DNA of 64,000 nucleotides, from NCBI RefSeq assembly GCF_005405585.1, contig NZ_BJEQ01000011.1, forward strand, positions 1-64,000, read 5' to 3'. Shown here piece by piece: positions 55,142 to 63,436 of this stretch. This DNA is from Agarivorans sp. Toyoura001. GTDB taxonomy: Bacteria > Pseudomonadota > Gammaproteobacteria > Enterobacterales > Celerinatantimonadaceae. Every line of letters starts with the position of its first letter. Position 1 is the stretch's first letter. Under the pieces are notes generated by a model. That model was not told where the DNA came from. It saw only the letters and a list, made by a program, of their open reading frames with translations, and searched no databases. The translations under genes and the position numbers were made by a program.

Positions 55142-56491
55142 ATGCATATTCATATTCTAGGTATTTGTGGCACTTTCATGGGCGGTCTAGCCATGTTGGC
55201 GCGCGAGTCAGGCATGCGAGTGACTGGCAGTGATTTAAACGTTTATCCTCCTATGAGCACTCAGCTAGAGTCGCTTGGTATCGAACTCATTCAAGGTTAT
55301 GACCCTTCTCAGCTGGATCCCGCACCTGACTTGGTGGTGGTAGGTAATGCCATGAGTCGCGGTAATCCTTGTGTTGAATATGTGTTAGATAAAGGCCTTA
55401 AATATTGCTCTGGTCCTGAATGGCTTAAGCAATATATCTTGCCGCAGCGCTGGGTACTCGCGGTGGCGGGAACCCATGGAAAAACCACTACTGCCAGTAT
55501 GCTAGCCTGGATACTAGAAGATAATGGGATGTCACCTGGCTACTTAATTGGTGGTGTTCCGCGCAATTTTCAGGGCTCGGCCCGTTTAGGCGATACTCCT
55601 TTTTTTGTGGTGGAAGCCGATGAGTACGACAGTGCTTTCTTTGATAAGCGGTCTAAGTTTGTTCATTACCAACCAAGAACTCTCATTTTAAATAACCTCG
55701 AGTTTGATCATGCCGACATCTTCGACGATCTTGCAGCTATTCAGAAACAATTCCATCATTTATTGCGTATTGTCCCGTCAACCGGAAGAGTGATTTCACC
55801 AAAGAACAATCAAGCTATTCAGCAAGTATTACGTCAAGGTTGCTGGTCTGAATTGGAACAAAGCGGAGAAGGTGAAGCGTGGCAATGGCAAGCTATTAAA
55901 AGCGATTGCAGTGAAATATCGATAGTTTTAAATGATGAACATCAGGGTCAGTTAGGGTGGGACTTAATTGGCCAGCATAATGCTGAAAACGCACTAATGG
56001 CAATTGCTGCCGCTAGACATGTAGGCGTATTGCCAAGCTTGGCAATTGAGAGCTTGCAGAAATTTCTTCCGCCAAAGCGTCGTTTAGAATTGTTAGCAGA
56101 GGTGAATGGAATACGCTTGTTTGATGATTTTGCTCATCATCCTAGTGCAATCGCCAGTACCTTAGAGGGCTTAAGGGCGCAAGTATCAAAACAGCGTATT
56201 ATTGCGGTCTTAGAAGCGCGTTCAAACACCATGAAGATGGGAATACATCAAGAAAAGCTCGCGATGAGTTTGCAAGAAGCCGATTTAGTCTTTTTGTATC
56301 AGCCTGATGAACATAATCAATACATTGCAGATACAGCGGCGCAGCTTAAGCAAGCAAAAGTATGTAGCTCTGTTGATCAAATTGTCGCTGAGATTAAAAA
56401 CTTGTTAGTGAGTGGCGATCAAATATTAGTGATGAGTAATGGTGGTTTTGAAGGGATACACGCTAAGTTAGTCCAGGTACTAAGCCAATAA
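55142..56491 (+). CDS. mpl: UDP-N-acetylmuramate:L-Ala-gamma-D-Glu-meso-DAP ligase Mpl
   Basis: This 449-residue Mur ligase-family enzyme recycles cell-wall tripeptide by joining it to UDP-MurNAc. HILGICGTFMGGLAMLA at the start is specific to Mpl. The ATP loop AGTHGKTTTASML lies near residue 110, followed by VVEADEYDSAFFDKRSKF, LNNLEFDHADIF and the C-terminal LFDDFAHHPSAIASTL. Length is as expected. It is a housekeeping gene, convergent with the LuxR/HapR-like gene. Confidence 0.95.
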   Translation: MHIHILGICGTFMGGLAMLARESGMRVTGSDLNVYPPMSTQLESLGIELIQGYDPSQLDPAPDLVVVGNAMSRGNPCVEYVLDKGLKYCSGPEWLKQYILPQRWVLAVAGTHGKTTTASMLAWILEDNGMSPGYLIGGVPRNFQGSARLGDTPFFVVEADEYDSAFFDKRSKFVHYQPRTLILNNLEFDHADIFDDLAAIQKQFHHLLRIVPSTGRVISPKNNQAIQQVLRQGCWSELEQSGEGEAWQWQAIKSDCSEISIVLNDEHQGQLGWDLIGQHNAENALMAIAAARHVGVLPSLAIESLQKFLPPKRRLELLAEVNGIRLFDDFAHHPSAIASTLEGLRAQVSKQRIIAVLEARSNTMKMGIHQEKLAMSLQEADLVFLYQPDEHNQYIADTAAQLKQAKVCSSVDQIVAEIKNLLVSGDQILVMSNGGFEGIHAKLVQVLSQ

Positions 56492-56516
56492 AAAAAGGGC
56501 CCTTAGGCCCCTTTAG
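56492..56516. terminator. Terminator between mpl and the LuxR/HapR-like gene
   Basis: AAAGGGCC (56494-56501) pairs with GGCCCCTTT (56506-56514) with one bulged C. On the minus strand it is followed by seven T, so it best serves the regulator gene. Confidence 0.75.
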
Positions 56517-56522
56517 CTGTGC

Positions 56523-57140
56523 TTATTTGCCCGGCGGGCGCAATAATGACAATACAAAGTCGTTCAAGAAATCTACCACTTCTTGACGCTCTGGGCTGTC
56601 TGGGCGATTAATCATTTGTACTGCAAGGTACAATCCTGCGTTAATCGCTTGAGCAGCTTGTAGTGCATTTAGCGCGCTACTGATTTCTTTGCTGTCAAAG
56701 CCAGCTTGAATGCTTTCACCAATTTGTTGGTTAATTTTAGCCATTACCGCGCTAAAACGTGGCCATACGTCTTCACGAACTGAAGAGCTCCACTCTAACC
56801 AAATGTGAATAACATCTGAGTTGCTGTAGGCTAACTCAACCAAGGCTGATAAGTGGTGCTGAACCGCAGTAATTGCGTTCTCATCAGTTGGGTAGGTTTG
56901 CTCAACCAAGTTTAACATTGTCTGTTCAACTTCAGAAAGGACAGCGTCTACTAGGTCTTCACGGGTATTGAAGTAGTTGAAAACGGTCGCTACCGATACG
57001 TTTGCTAGTTCAGCGATTTCGGCGTGACCTGCACGACCAATACCACGACGGGCAAAGATTTCTACAGCGCATTGCATGAGCTGCTTACGGCGAACTTCCG
57101 GCGACAACCGGGTACGGCGTCTTAATGTGCTAGTTTGCAT
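56523..57140 (-). CDS. LuxR/HapR/SmcR-type quorum-sensing master regulator (TetR family)
   Basis: This 205-residue TetR protein has the N-terminal DNA-binding domain RTRLSPEVRRKQLMQCAVEIFARRGIGRAGHAEIAELANVSVATVFNYFNTREDLVDAVL, nearly the text known from Vibrio LuxR, HapR and SmcR, not a generic TetR. The C-terminal part keeps IHIWLEWSSSVREDVWPRF. It should act as the low/high-density switch for biofilm, polysaccharide and secreted-enzyme genes. It is divergent from hpt, and the gap carries candidate binding sites for this family. An orthologue in the same context exists in Vibrio. Confidence 0.88.
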   Translation of the reverse strand: MQTSTLRRRTRLSPEVRRKQLMQCAVEIFARRGIGRAGHAEIAELANVSVATVFNYFNTREDLVDAVLSEVEQTMLNLVEQTYPTDENAITAVQHHLSALVELAYSNSDVIHIWLEWSSSVREDVWPRFSAVMAKINQQIGESIQAGFDSKEISSALNALQAAQAINAGLYLAVQMINRPDSPERQEVVDFLNDFVLSLLRPPGK

Positions 57141-57303
57141 AGTTTGTTCTCGCGTTTGTTATTTCATTTATTATTTTAATAGGCATTTCTTGCTTACCAT
57201 TTTTGACGAAAATCATCTAAAATGTGCCGTTCAGTGTAAAAGAACCATGAACGATTGAATGCCTTTCAATTAAATAATAGTGTATTTACAAGCTAAATAA
57301 TAG

Positions 57304-57325
57304 TTATTGACATAAGTAACTAATG
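57304..57325. promoter_or_regulatory. Candidate LuxR/HapR-type operator 1
   Basis: TTATTGACATAAGTAACTAATG matches 13 of 22 positions of the LuxR consensus as I recall it (TTATTGATAAATTTATCAATAA), with seven of the first eight. It lies 164 bp before the regulator start, consistent with autoregulation. Confidence 0.4.
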
Positions 57326-57339
57326 ACTTGTTTGTTATT

Positions 57340-57361
57340 TTATTGATAATTCCTATGTTTT
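57340..57361. promoter_or_regulatory. Candidate LuxR/HapR-type operator 2 (strong half-site)
   Basis: TTATTGATAA is a perfect 10-base half of the LuxR consensus; the second half is poor. It lies 36 bp from the start of candidate 1, in the 288-bp gap between the regulator and hpt. Confidence 0.45.
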
Positions 57362-57428
57362 TTATTTTTTTACATCCGTGCTAAACAGGTTTTTGCTGAC
57401 ATAAACAGCTAATGAATAGGTTCAAATT

Positions 57429-57959
57429 ATGAAACATCGCGTAGAAGAAATGATCAGCGAGCAGGAAATTGCTCAGCGAGTGGCAGAGATTGGCAAAGAA
57501 ATTACTGCTACTTATACCTCTGATCGAAAATTAGTGCTGGTGGGGTTGTTACGCGGCTCGTGCATTTTTCTTTCGGATCTTTCGCGCAAAATTGACCGTA
57601 GTCTAATATTAGATTTTATGACTGTATCTAGTTACGGTAGCAGCATGGTAAGTACTCGTGATGTGCGGGTACTTAAAGATTTAGATGACGATATTAAAGA
57701 TTGTGATGTAATTATTGTTGAAGACATTATCGATACCGGTAATACCTTGAGCAAAGTACGCGAAATGTTGTCGTTGCGTGAGCCAAACAGTGTGGCTATT
57801 TGCACCTTGCTAGACAAACCTTCTCGCCGTGAAGTAGAAGTTCCGGTTGATTGGGCTGGCTTCAGTATCCCCGATGAATTTGTTATTGGTTATGGGCTTG
57901 ATTTTGACCAGTACTACCGCAATCTACCCTATGTGGGCAAAGTGATACCGCTAGACTAA
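57429..57959 (+). CDS. hpt: Hypoxanthine phosphoribosyltransferase
   Basis: This 176-residue purine-salvage enzyme converts hypoxanthine (and guanine to some extent) with PRPP to IMP. The PRPP loop is [17 protein letters not shown] near residues 95-107, preceded by [15 protein letters not shown] and followed by [16 protein letters not shown] and [20 protein letters not shown]. The last segment is typical of bacterial Hpt. It has a terminator directly after its stop. Confidence 0.95.
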   Translation: MKHRVEEMISEQEIAQRVAEIGKEITATYTSDRKLVLVGLLRGSCIFLSDLSRKIDRSLILDFMTVSSYGSSMVSTRDVRVLKDLDDDIKDCDVIIVEDIIDTGNTLSKVREMLSLREPNSVAICTLLDKPSRREVEVPVDWAGFSIPDEFVIGYGLDFDQYYRNLPYVGKVIPLD

Positions 57960-57973
57960 GGCGAGTTATCATC

Positions 57974-57997
57974 GGGCCCTAAGGGCCCATTTTTTTA
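57974..57997 (+). terminator. Rho-independent terminator after hpt
   Basis: GGGCCC (57974-57979) and GGGCCC (57983-57988) form a 6-bp GC stem with a 3-base loop, then A and a run of seven T. Confidence 0.85.
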
Positions 57998-58017
57998 TCC
58001 TTAATTAAGTAGTGATT

Positions 58018-58935
58018 ATGCAGGCGTTAGCAATTCAAGGTTTGAAGAAAACCTACCCCGGTGGTGTGCAAGCGGTAAAAGGCTTTGATTTAGTGGTAGA
58101 GCAGGGTGACTTTTTTGCACTGCTTGGGCCAAATGGTGCGGGTAAATCTACTTCGATTGGGGTGATTACCTCTTTGGTAAATAAATCTGAAGGTAGCGTG
58201 ACGATTTTTGGTCACGATATTGATACAGACCTAGAAGCCGCCAAATCTTATGTGGGTTTAGTGCCTCAAGAATTTAACTTCAACCAGTTTGAAACAGTGC
58301 TGCAAATTGTGGTGAATCAAGCAGGTTACTACGGTGTGCCACGGCCCTTGGCGATGGAGCGTGCTGAGAAGTACTTATCGCAGTTAGATTTGTGGGAAAA
58401 GCGCAATGCTCGAGCCCGTGAGTTGTCGGGTGGTATGAAACGCCGTTTAATGATTGCGCGAGCATTAATGCATGAGCCTCAGCTGCTTATTTTAGATGAG
58501 CCTACCGCAGGCGTAGATATTGAGTTGCGCCGTTCTATGTGGGATTTCTTGAAACAGCTAAACAAGCAAGGAATTACCATTATTCTAACTACTCACTACC
58601 TCGAAGAGGCGGAGATGTTGTGCCGTAACATCGGTATCATAGATAAAGGTGAGCTGGTAGAAAATACCTCAATGAAACAACTGCTTTCTAAGCTAAATGT
58701 TGAAACCTTTATTTTTGATATCCAAGGCGACCACCAAGCCATTGCTTTGAACGGTTTCACTACTCGTTTAATAGACAAACATACTTTAGAAGTGGATGTA
58801 GAAAAGAGCCAAGGGCTTAACTCAGTGTTTCGTTTATTAGATGAGAATGGGGTAGTAGTGCAGAGTATGCGCAATAAGGCTAACCGTTTGGAAGAGCTGT
58901 TTGTGACCCTAGTGGCGCAAGGGAGGCAAGCATGA
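58018..58935 (+). CDS. yadG: ABC transporter ATP-binding subunit (YadG-like)
   Basis: This protein of about 305 residues has an ABC ATPase with GLKKTYPGGVQAVKGFD, Walker A GPNGAGKSTS, the Q loop, signature LSGGMKRRLMIARAL and Walker B LLILDEPTAGVDIELRR. It matches YadG closely, the ATPase of a two-component ABC-2 exporter. ATG 58018 and GTG 58012 are both possible starts. It overlaps the permease gene by four bases. The exported compound is unknown. Confidence 0.9.
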   Translation: MQALAIQGLKKTYPGGVQAVKGFDLVVEQGDFFALLGPNGAGKSTSIGVITSLVNKSEGSVTIFGHDIDTDLEAAKSYVGLVPQEFNFNQFETVLQIVVNQAGYYGVPRPLAMERAEKYLSQLDLWEKRNARARELSGGMKRRLMIARALMHEPQLLILDEPTAGVDIELRRSMWDFLKQLNKQGITIILTTHYLEEAEMLCRNIGIIDKGELVENTSMKQLLSKLNVETFIFDIQGDHQAIALNGFTTRLIDKHTLEVDVEKSQGLNSVFRLLDENGVVVQSMRNKANRLEELFVTLVAQGRQA

Positions 58936-59705
58936 AACTGGCATTATATGGCACCGCTTTAAAAAGTATTTTAACCAAAGAGATTATTCGCTTTGGCCGC
59001 ATTTGGGTGCAAACCTTAGTGCCACCGGCGATTACCATGAGCTTGTACTTTGTGATCTTTGGTAATTTGATTGGATCTCGTATTGGTCAAATGGGTGGCT
59101 ATAGCTACATGGAGTTTATTGTACCTGGCTTGATTATGATGTCGGTGATTACCAATTCATACTCTAACGTTGCCTCGTCTTTCTTTAGCTGCAAATTCCA
59201 ACGCAATATCGAAGAGCTGCTAGTTGCTCCAGTACCTAACTATATTATTATCTTGGGTTTTGTGGGCGGCGGTGTAACACGTGGTTTGATCGTGGGCTTT
59301 ATTGTTACTTTGGTGTCGCTGTTTTTTGTGCCACTGCAGTTGCATAGCATTGCGGCTATTGGGCTCACCGTGCTACTAACCTCGGTATTGTTTTCTTTAG
59401 GTGGTTTAATCAACGCCATCTACGCCAATACTTTTGATGACATTAGCATTATCCCCACCTTCATATTGACCCCATTGACTTACTTAGGTGGTGTATTCTA
59501 TTCCATCAGTTTGTTGCCTGATTTTTGGCAGAGCGTGTCGCAAATCAACCCCATTGTATACATGGTAAATGCGTTCCGTTTTGGCTTTTTAGGGATCAGT
59601 GACGTATCGCTATGGTTATCATTTAGCATGATTATTGGCTCTATCATTATTCTATACACGTGGGCGCTTATCTTGATTAAACGTGGTTACGGGTTACGTG
59701 CCTAA
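58932..59705 (+). CDS. yadH: ABC-2 type transporter permease (YadH-like)
   Basis: This 257-residue permease has six membrane helices. TLVPPAITMSLYFVIFGNLIGSRIG, GYSYMEFIVPGLIMMSVITNSYSNVASSFF and TPLTYLGGVFYSISLLPDFWQ are characteristic of the ABC-2/YadH family. It forms the exporter with YadG. The downstream methyltransferase start codon overlaps its stop by one base (TAATG), so the three genes are coupled. Confidence 0.9.
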   Translation: MKLALYGTALKSILTKEIIRFGRIWVQTLVPPAITMSLYFVIFGNLIGSRIGQMGGYSYMEFIVPGLIMMSVITNSYSNVASSFFSCKFQRNIEELLVAPVPNYIIILGFVGGGVTRGLIVGFIVTLVSLFFVPLQLHSIAAIGLTVLLTSVLFSLGGLINAIYANTFDDISIIPTFILTPLTYLGGVFYSISLLPDFWQSVSQINPIVYMVNAFRFGFLGISDVSLWLSFSMIIGSIIILYTWALILIKRGYGLRA

Positions 59706-60367
59706 TGGAAGGTAACTCTCGAAGCGTTAGCTCTAATCAGCAGGGCATTCACGAAAACTTACGCAAGGTGGTTCAACGCCATCTTGATGAGCCTTTTCAA
59801 AAGCCTTATCAGCAACATACCCTAGATGCATTTCATCAATTGGAAAAGCAAGTTGAAGCCGCGGGTCGCCCCTTGGTGTTTGATTCTTGTTGTGGCACCG
59901 GTGTAAGTACCGCTGCTTTGGCTGAGTTGCACCCAGAAGCCTTGGTGATAGGGATGGACAAATCTGCTCACCGGCTCACTAAACATCAGGCGCATTTTGA
60001 CCAAGCAGGGCAAAACTATTTGCTATTGCAGGTGGACTTGAATGATTTTTGGCGGCTAGCACTAGAAGCTGGCTGGCAGCCAAGCCATCATTACGTTTTA
60101 TACCCAAACCCTTGGCCTAAATCGCGCCACTTGCAGCGCCGTTGGCACGGCAGTGCGGTATTCCCTTATATGCTTAAGCTGGGCGGAACGCTGGAGTTAC
60201 GTAGCAATTGGGTGACCTACTTAGAAGAGTTCCAAATTGCCTTAACAATGGCGGGTTACAACAGCGAGCTCAACTCTTATCAGAGCGATAAGCCGATTAC
60301 GGCATTTGAGCGTAAATATCAAAATAGTGGCCAACAGCTTTGGCAGCTGCAAAGCCACTTATCTTAA
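59705..60367 (+). CDS. TrmB-family SAM-dependent methyltransferase paralogue
   Basis: This 220-residue protein has SAM-binding VFDSCCGTGVSTAALAE in place of the canonical E-I-G-x-G-x-G, then VIGMDKSAHRL and YPNPWPKSRHLQRRWHGSAVFPYM. The P-N-P-W-P-K and H-x-x-R-R motif is the signature of tRNA (guanine-46-N7) methyltransferases such as TrmB. The N-terminus is shorter than usual and the glycine loop is altered, so it is probably a paralogue, with the main trmB elsewhere. It is translationally coupled to the ABC exporter genes. Confidence 0.75.
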   Translation: MEGNSRSVSSNQQGIHENLRKVVQRHLDEPFQKPYQQHTLDAFHQLEKQVEAAGRPLVFDSCCGTGVSTAALAELHPEALVIGMDKSAHRLTKHQAHFDQAGQNYLLLQVDLNDFWRLALEAGWQPSHHYVLYPNPWPKSRHLQRRWHGSAVFPYMLKLGGTLELRSNWVTYLEEFQIALTMAGYNSELNSYQSDKPITAFERKYQNSGQQLWQLQSHLS

Positions 60368-60378
60368 GCTAAATCTTA

Positions 60379-61215
60379 CTAATGCTTAGCGTGTTGCTGA
60401 GCTTCTAAATGGGCGATACCGGCATCAAACAGTTGGTAAAGCCCGTCTAGAACCTTACTGGCCTGCTGAAAATACTCATTCACAGAAATAGACGGATTAG
60501 GCTTTTTAATCAGCTCTTCATCTATGGTGGTGAGTAAATGCTCAAGCAGCGGTTGATAGGCAGGATCGTCTGGCACAAAGCTATTGGCAAAGTGATTTAG
60601 CGACTGCGCGTCTATTTGCGAAATTTTGTTATGCAAAAAGGCTAAGCGAATTCGCTCCACGCTACTGCTTTTCTTGGCTGCAGCTAAGCCGGTGCCTAGA
60701 GCTCTTACTTGGCCAATCGATTCCGCTGTTTCTAGCAATTCGTGCCACAAAAAATCAATGTTTTTGTGTTGTTTACTTAGCGTAGTTAAGCAATAAAACC
60801 CCGCCAAGTCTTGTGATAAAAACAGCAAGTTCTTAATCATTAAACTGTGTTGGGCAATGTTGTTTTCTAAATTGTTCTCTTTCCAGCTCTGTTGTAAACG
60901 CGGCCAATGCTGCAGAAAACTATCCCAACGAGATTGGCTAGCGACAAAACTGTTGTCGGCGAGCAGTTGTCGGCTTTTGCCTACTTCCCGTTGTTGTTGC
61001 TCTAAGGCATGGATCTGTTGCTGGTCTCCATTGAGAAAGGCACAGCTTAACCCGCGATGTTTCTGAATTGCTACCACCAGGTTTTTTAGTTGTTTAAGGG
61101 CCGCAAGACCGGCGTATTGTTGTTGCGTTCGGCGTTTGGCTAAAAGCCAAGACACAATGGCCGCAAGACTCAATAAGCTTAGTATGCTGGTGGCAATAAT
61201 GGCGCTAGTGTTCAT
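60379..61215 (-). CDS. NIT-domain (nitrate/nitrite-sensing-like) membrane protein
   Basis: This 278-residue protein has one N-terminal helix (SIILATSILSLLSLAAIVSWLL-like) followed by a basic stretch and a helical domain. LKQLKNLVVAIQKHRGLSCAFLNGD corresponds to the start of NIT domains, which usually read Q-x-E-R-G-L-S. IGQVRALGTGLAAAKKSS is the second NIT landmark. No kinase or output domain follows. It starts one base after the stop of the chemoreceptor gene with an ideal AAGGAG, so the two are translated together. It may be a separate sensor module for that receptor. Confidence 0.68.
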   Translation of the reverse strand: MNTSAIIATSILSLLSLAAIVSWLLAKRRTQQQYAGLAALKQLKNLVVAIQKHRGLSCAFLNGDQQQIHALEQQQREVGKSRQLLADNSFVASQSRWDSFLQHWPRLQQSWKENNLENNIAQHSLMIKNLLFLSQDLAGFYCLTTLSKQHKNIDFLWHELLETAESIGQVRALGTGLAAAKKSSSVERIRLAFLHNKISQIDAQSLNHFANSFVPDDPAYQPLLEHLLTTIDEELIKKPNPSISVNEYFQQASKVLDGLYQLFDAGIAHLEAQQHAKH

Positions 61216-61216
61216 A

Positions 61217-62308
61217 TTAAGCTCCTTGCTGACTTAACACACTAAGGTGTTTGGCAATGCTGGCACTTTGCTCTGCACTGGCTGTGTTATTGCGCGCAGA
61301 GTCGGCGACTTGGTTAATATGAGCCGATAGCTCAATAGTGGCTGCATGTTGTTGCTCGCTATTGCTAGCAATGATTTCGGTTTGTGCTTGTAGCTCTTGG
61401 TTTTTGATATAAATGCGTTTGAGCTGTTGACGTGAATTGTCCACGGTATGTTGAATGTCCTGAGCTTGAGTGGTGAGCTGGGTGATATGCTCCAATACTT
61501 CGTTAATGTTGCCTTGCACATCTTGCATGCTCTGGCTAATTTCGTTGGCCGATTGATGGCTTCGGTTGGCTAGGTTTCTTACTTCGTTAGCCACAATCGC
61601 AAACCCACGTCCGTGCTCGCCCGCTCGCGCCGCTTCAATTGAAGCATTGAGAGCCAGCAAGTTGGTTTGCTCGGCTATTTCTTCAATGGTTTTTGAAATA
61701 CTACTTACTGTGTGTGACTTTTGATGTAATTGGGTCACTTTATCGAGGCTGACTTCACCTTTGGCGACCATTTTTTCGGTGCCTTGCTGAGCCGCTAATG
61801 CGGCCTCTTGGCCTAGTTCAGAAAAACTTTTGGCTTCGTAACTGGCTTGAGCTACTTGCTTCACCTGTTCGGCTACGTCTTTAATGCTCTCGCTCATTTC
61901 TACTACGGCACTGGCAGAGGCTTGGCTAGCGTCGGCTTGCTGTATCGCTCCACTTGCTACTGATTGGGCTTGTAAAGATAGCTCCGCCGAACAGTGGTTA
62001 ATTTCGTCTAAGGCATCTTGCTGTTCTATCACGCGGCGTTGCTGCTGCCTGAGTAACTCCATTTGTTGATGACGTGAATCTTGGAAAAAATAGCTAGCTA
62101 AACCTTTACTTTGTTCTTGATCCGGTTGCTGAATTTGGCTGATTAACAGCTTTAGAATGAATAAGCTAGAAATGGCTAAGCATACACATAAACAAGTTAA
62201 GGTTAAGGCTAATAAGCTTGGCTGGTGCTGCAGGTTAACAACACTCACTATGGTGAGTAGTAAGTAAGCTAACAAGAAACTATTAAATGTGGTGGTGGCT
62301 TTATGCAT
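61217..62308 (-). CDS. Methyl-accepting chemotaxis protein without periplasmic sensor
   Basis: This protein of about 363 residues has two adjacent N-terminal helices with a very short loop, no HAMP domain recognised, and then a full signalling hairpin. The tip [35 protein letters not shown] is unmistakable. It therefore cannot bind a ligand in the periplasm by itself. ATG 62308 has GAGGAG upstream. The NIT-domain gene follows after one base, and a small membrane protein gene lies upstream on the same strand. Confidence 0.88.
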   Translation of the reverse strand: MHKATTTFNSFLLAYLLLTIVSVVNLQHQPSLLALTLTCLCVCLAISSLFILKLLISQIQQPDQEQSKGLASYFFQDSRHQQMELLRQQQRRVIEQQDALDEINHCSAELSLQAQSVASGAIQQADASQASASAVVEMSESIKDVAEQVKQVAQASYEAKSFSELGQEAALAAQQGTEKMVAKGEVSLDKVTQLHQKSHTVSSISKTIEEIAEQTNLLALNASIEAARAGEHGRGFAIVANEVRNLANRSHQSANEISQSMQDVQGNINEVLEHITQLTTQAQDIQHTVDNSRQQLKRIYIKNQELQAQTEIIASNSEQQHAATIELSAHINQVADSARNNTASAEQSASIAKHLSVLSQQGA

Positions 62309-62397
62309 CAAAACTCCTCATACATATCAGCGTATTTTGTAAATCTTAGTTACCACAAAGCAAAGACCATTCCTTTTTGAGTTTTTTGTCTAAAAGC

Positions 62398-62790
62398 CTA
62401 TTCAGTTACTTGTTGGCTTAGCTGCAATATTTGTTGATGATGATGTCGCAACATGGCTAACTGCTCACAGTGCGAGAGTGCTTGCCAATGAGCAATAATA
62501 TTCTCTAAGTGTTGGCAATGCCGATAGTTTATGCGGGCTTGTAGTAGCACCATAATTTCATCAATTTGTTCTTTGGTACTATCTAATTCAGCGGGCGAAT
62601 AGAGCGGGTCGCATAGCTTTTGGGCGTGCAATCGCCAATGTCGCCGAGTGATATGAGAGAGCGATTGTAGAAGTTGGCTATGTTCAATCTGTTGCTGTTT
62701 ATCGGCGCGTTTATGGGTTTTGATTAGGCTGGGGATCGGCACCATGGCTAAAGCAAACAACACCATCAATATTAGGTAAATACTTAGCAC
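62398..62790 (-). CDS. Small membrane protein, unknown, upstream of chemoreceptor
   Basis: This protein of about 130 residues has one N-terminal helix (LSIYLILMVLFALAMV) and a charged, His/Gln-rich helical body (KTHKRADKQQQIEHSQLLQSLSHITRRHW; HHHQQILQLSQQ). I see no known domain. The frame extends to TTG 62844, but GGGAG before GTG 62790 is a better ribosome site. It is followed 90 bases later by the chemoreceptor on the same strand, so it may belong to the same unit. Confidence 0.45.
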   Translation of the reverse strand: MLSIYLILMVLFALAMVPIPSLIKTHKRADKQQQIEHSQLLQSLSHITRRHWRLHAQKLCDPLYSPAELDSTKEQIDEIMVLLQARINYRHCQHLENIIAHWQALSHCEQLAMLRHHHQQILQLSQQVTE

Positions 62791-62978
62791 TACTGCTCCC
62801 GGTGCAAGTAAGCGTAAATTCGCTTTGAATAAAGCAAAAAGCAAACCAAGAGCTAGGTTTTTTCTAAATTGGTAAAATTATGCGCTACATAAGGGAACGA
62901 TGTTGGCGGGTTGTTTTGTAAGTGCTAATTAGATGTTATTAAAGCAGGATTTGTTAATGCTTATTGAACATTGAATCA

Positions 62979-63007
62979 AAAAGGCGCACTGCAATGGTGC
63001 GCCTTTT
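62979..63007 (-). terminator. Rho-independent terminator after panD
   Basis: AAAAGGCGCAC (62979-62989) and GTGCGCCTTTT (62997-63007) form an 11-bp stem with a 7-base loop. It lies 24 bases past the panD stop on the minus strand. Confidence 0.85.
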
Positions 63008-63030
63008 GTCACTGTGCACAGCCATAGTGC

Positions 63031-63411
63031 TTAGGCTAGTTGTACAGGAATGTCTTTGCTGGTGCGAACGATGTCGTTATTTTCGTTTAAATACACTAAA
63101 GAAGGTTTGTGGTTTTTAGCGTCTTCGTTACTCATGCTTACATAAGCACATATAATGACGCGATCGCCTACTGCTGCGCGACGAGCAGCTGCACCGTTTA
63201 CCGAAATAATCTTAGAACCGCGCTCGCCAGAAATAGCGTAAGTAGAAAAGCGCTCACCGTTCTCAATGTTGTAGATATCAATTTTTTCGTATTCGAGGAT
63301 ACCAGCTTGATCCAACACATCTTGGTCGATAGCGCATGAACCTTCATAGTTTAGTTCCGCGTGGGTAACGCGCGCTTGGTGTAGTTTGCCTTTTAGCATG
63401 GTAGTTTGCAT
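63031..63411 (-). CDS. panD: Aspartate 1-decarboxylase PanD
   Basis: This pyruvoyl enzyme of 126 residues makes beta-alanine from aspartate for pantothenate. [25 protein letters not shown] contains the Gly-Ser self-cleavage site at residues 24-25, and the Ser becomes the pyruvoyl group. [20 protein letters not shown] is the second landmark. The frame starts at 63435, but ATG 63411 with GAGAGAA upstream gives the family length. It follows panC. Confidence 0.95.
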   Translation of the reverse strand: MQTTMLKGKLHQARVTHAELNYEGSCAIDQDVLDQAGILEYEKIDIYNIENGERFSTYAISGERGSKIISVNGAAARRAAVGDRVIICAYVSMSNEDAKNHKPSLVYLNENNDIVRTSKDIPVQLA

Positions 63412-63436
63412 GACGTTCTCTCTATTGATCGACAAA

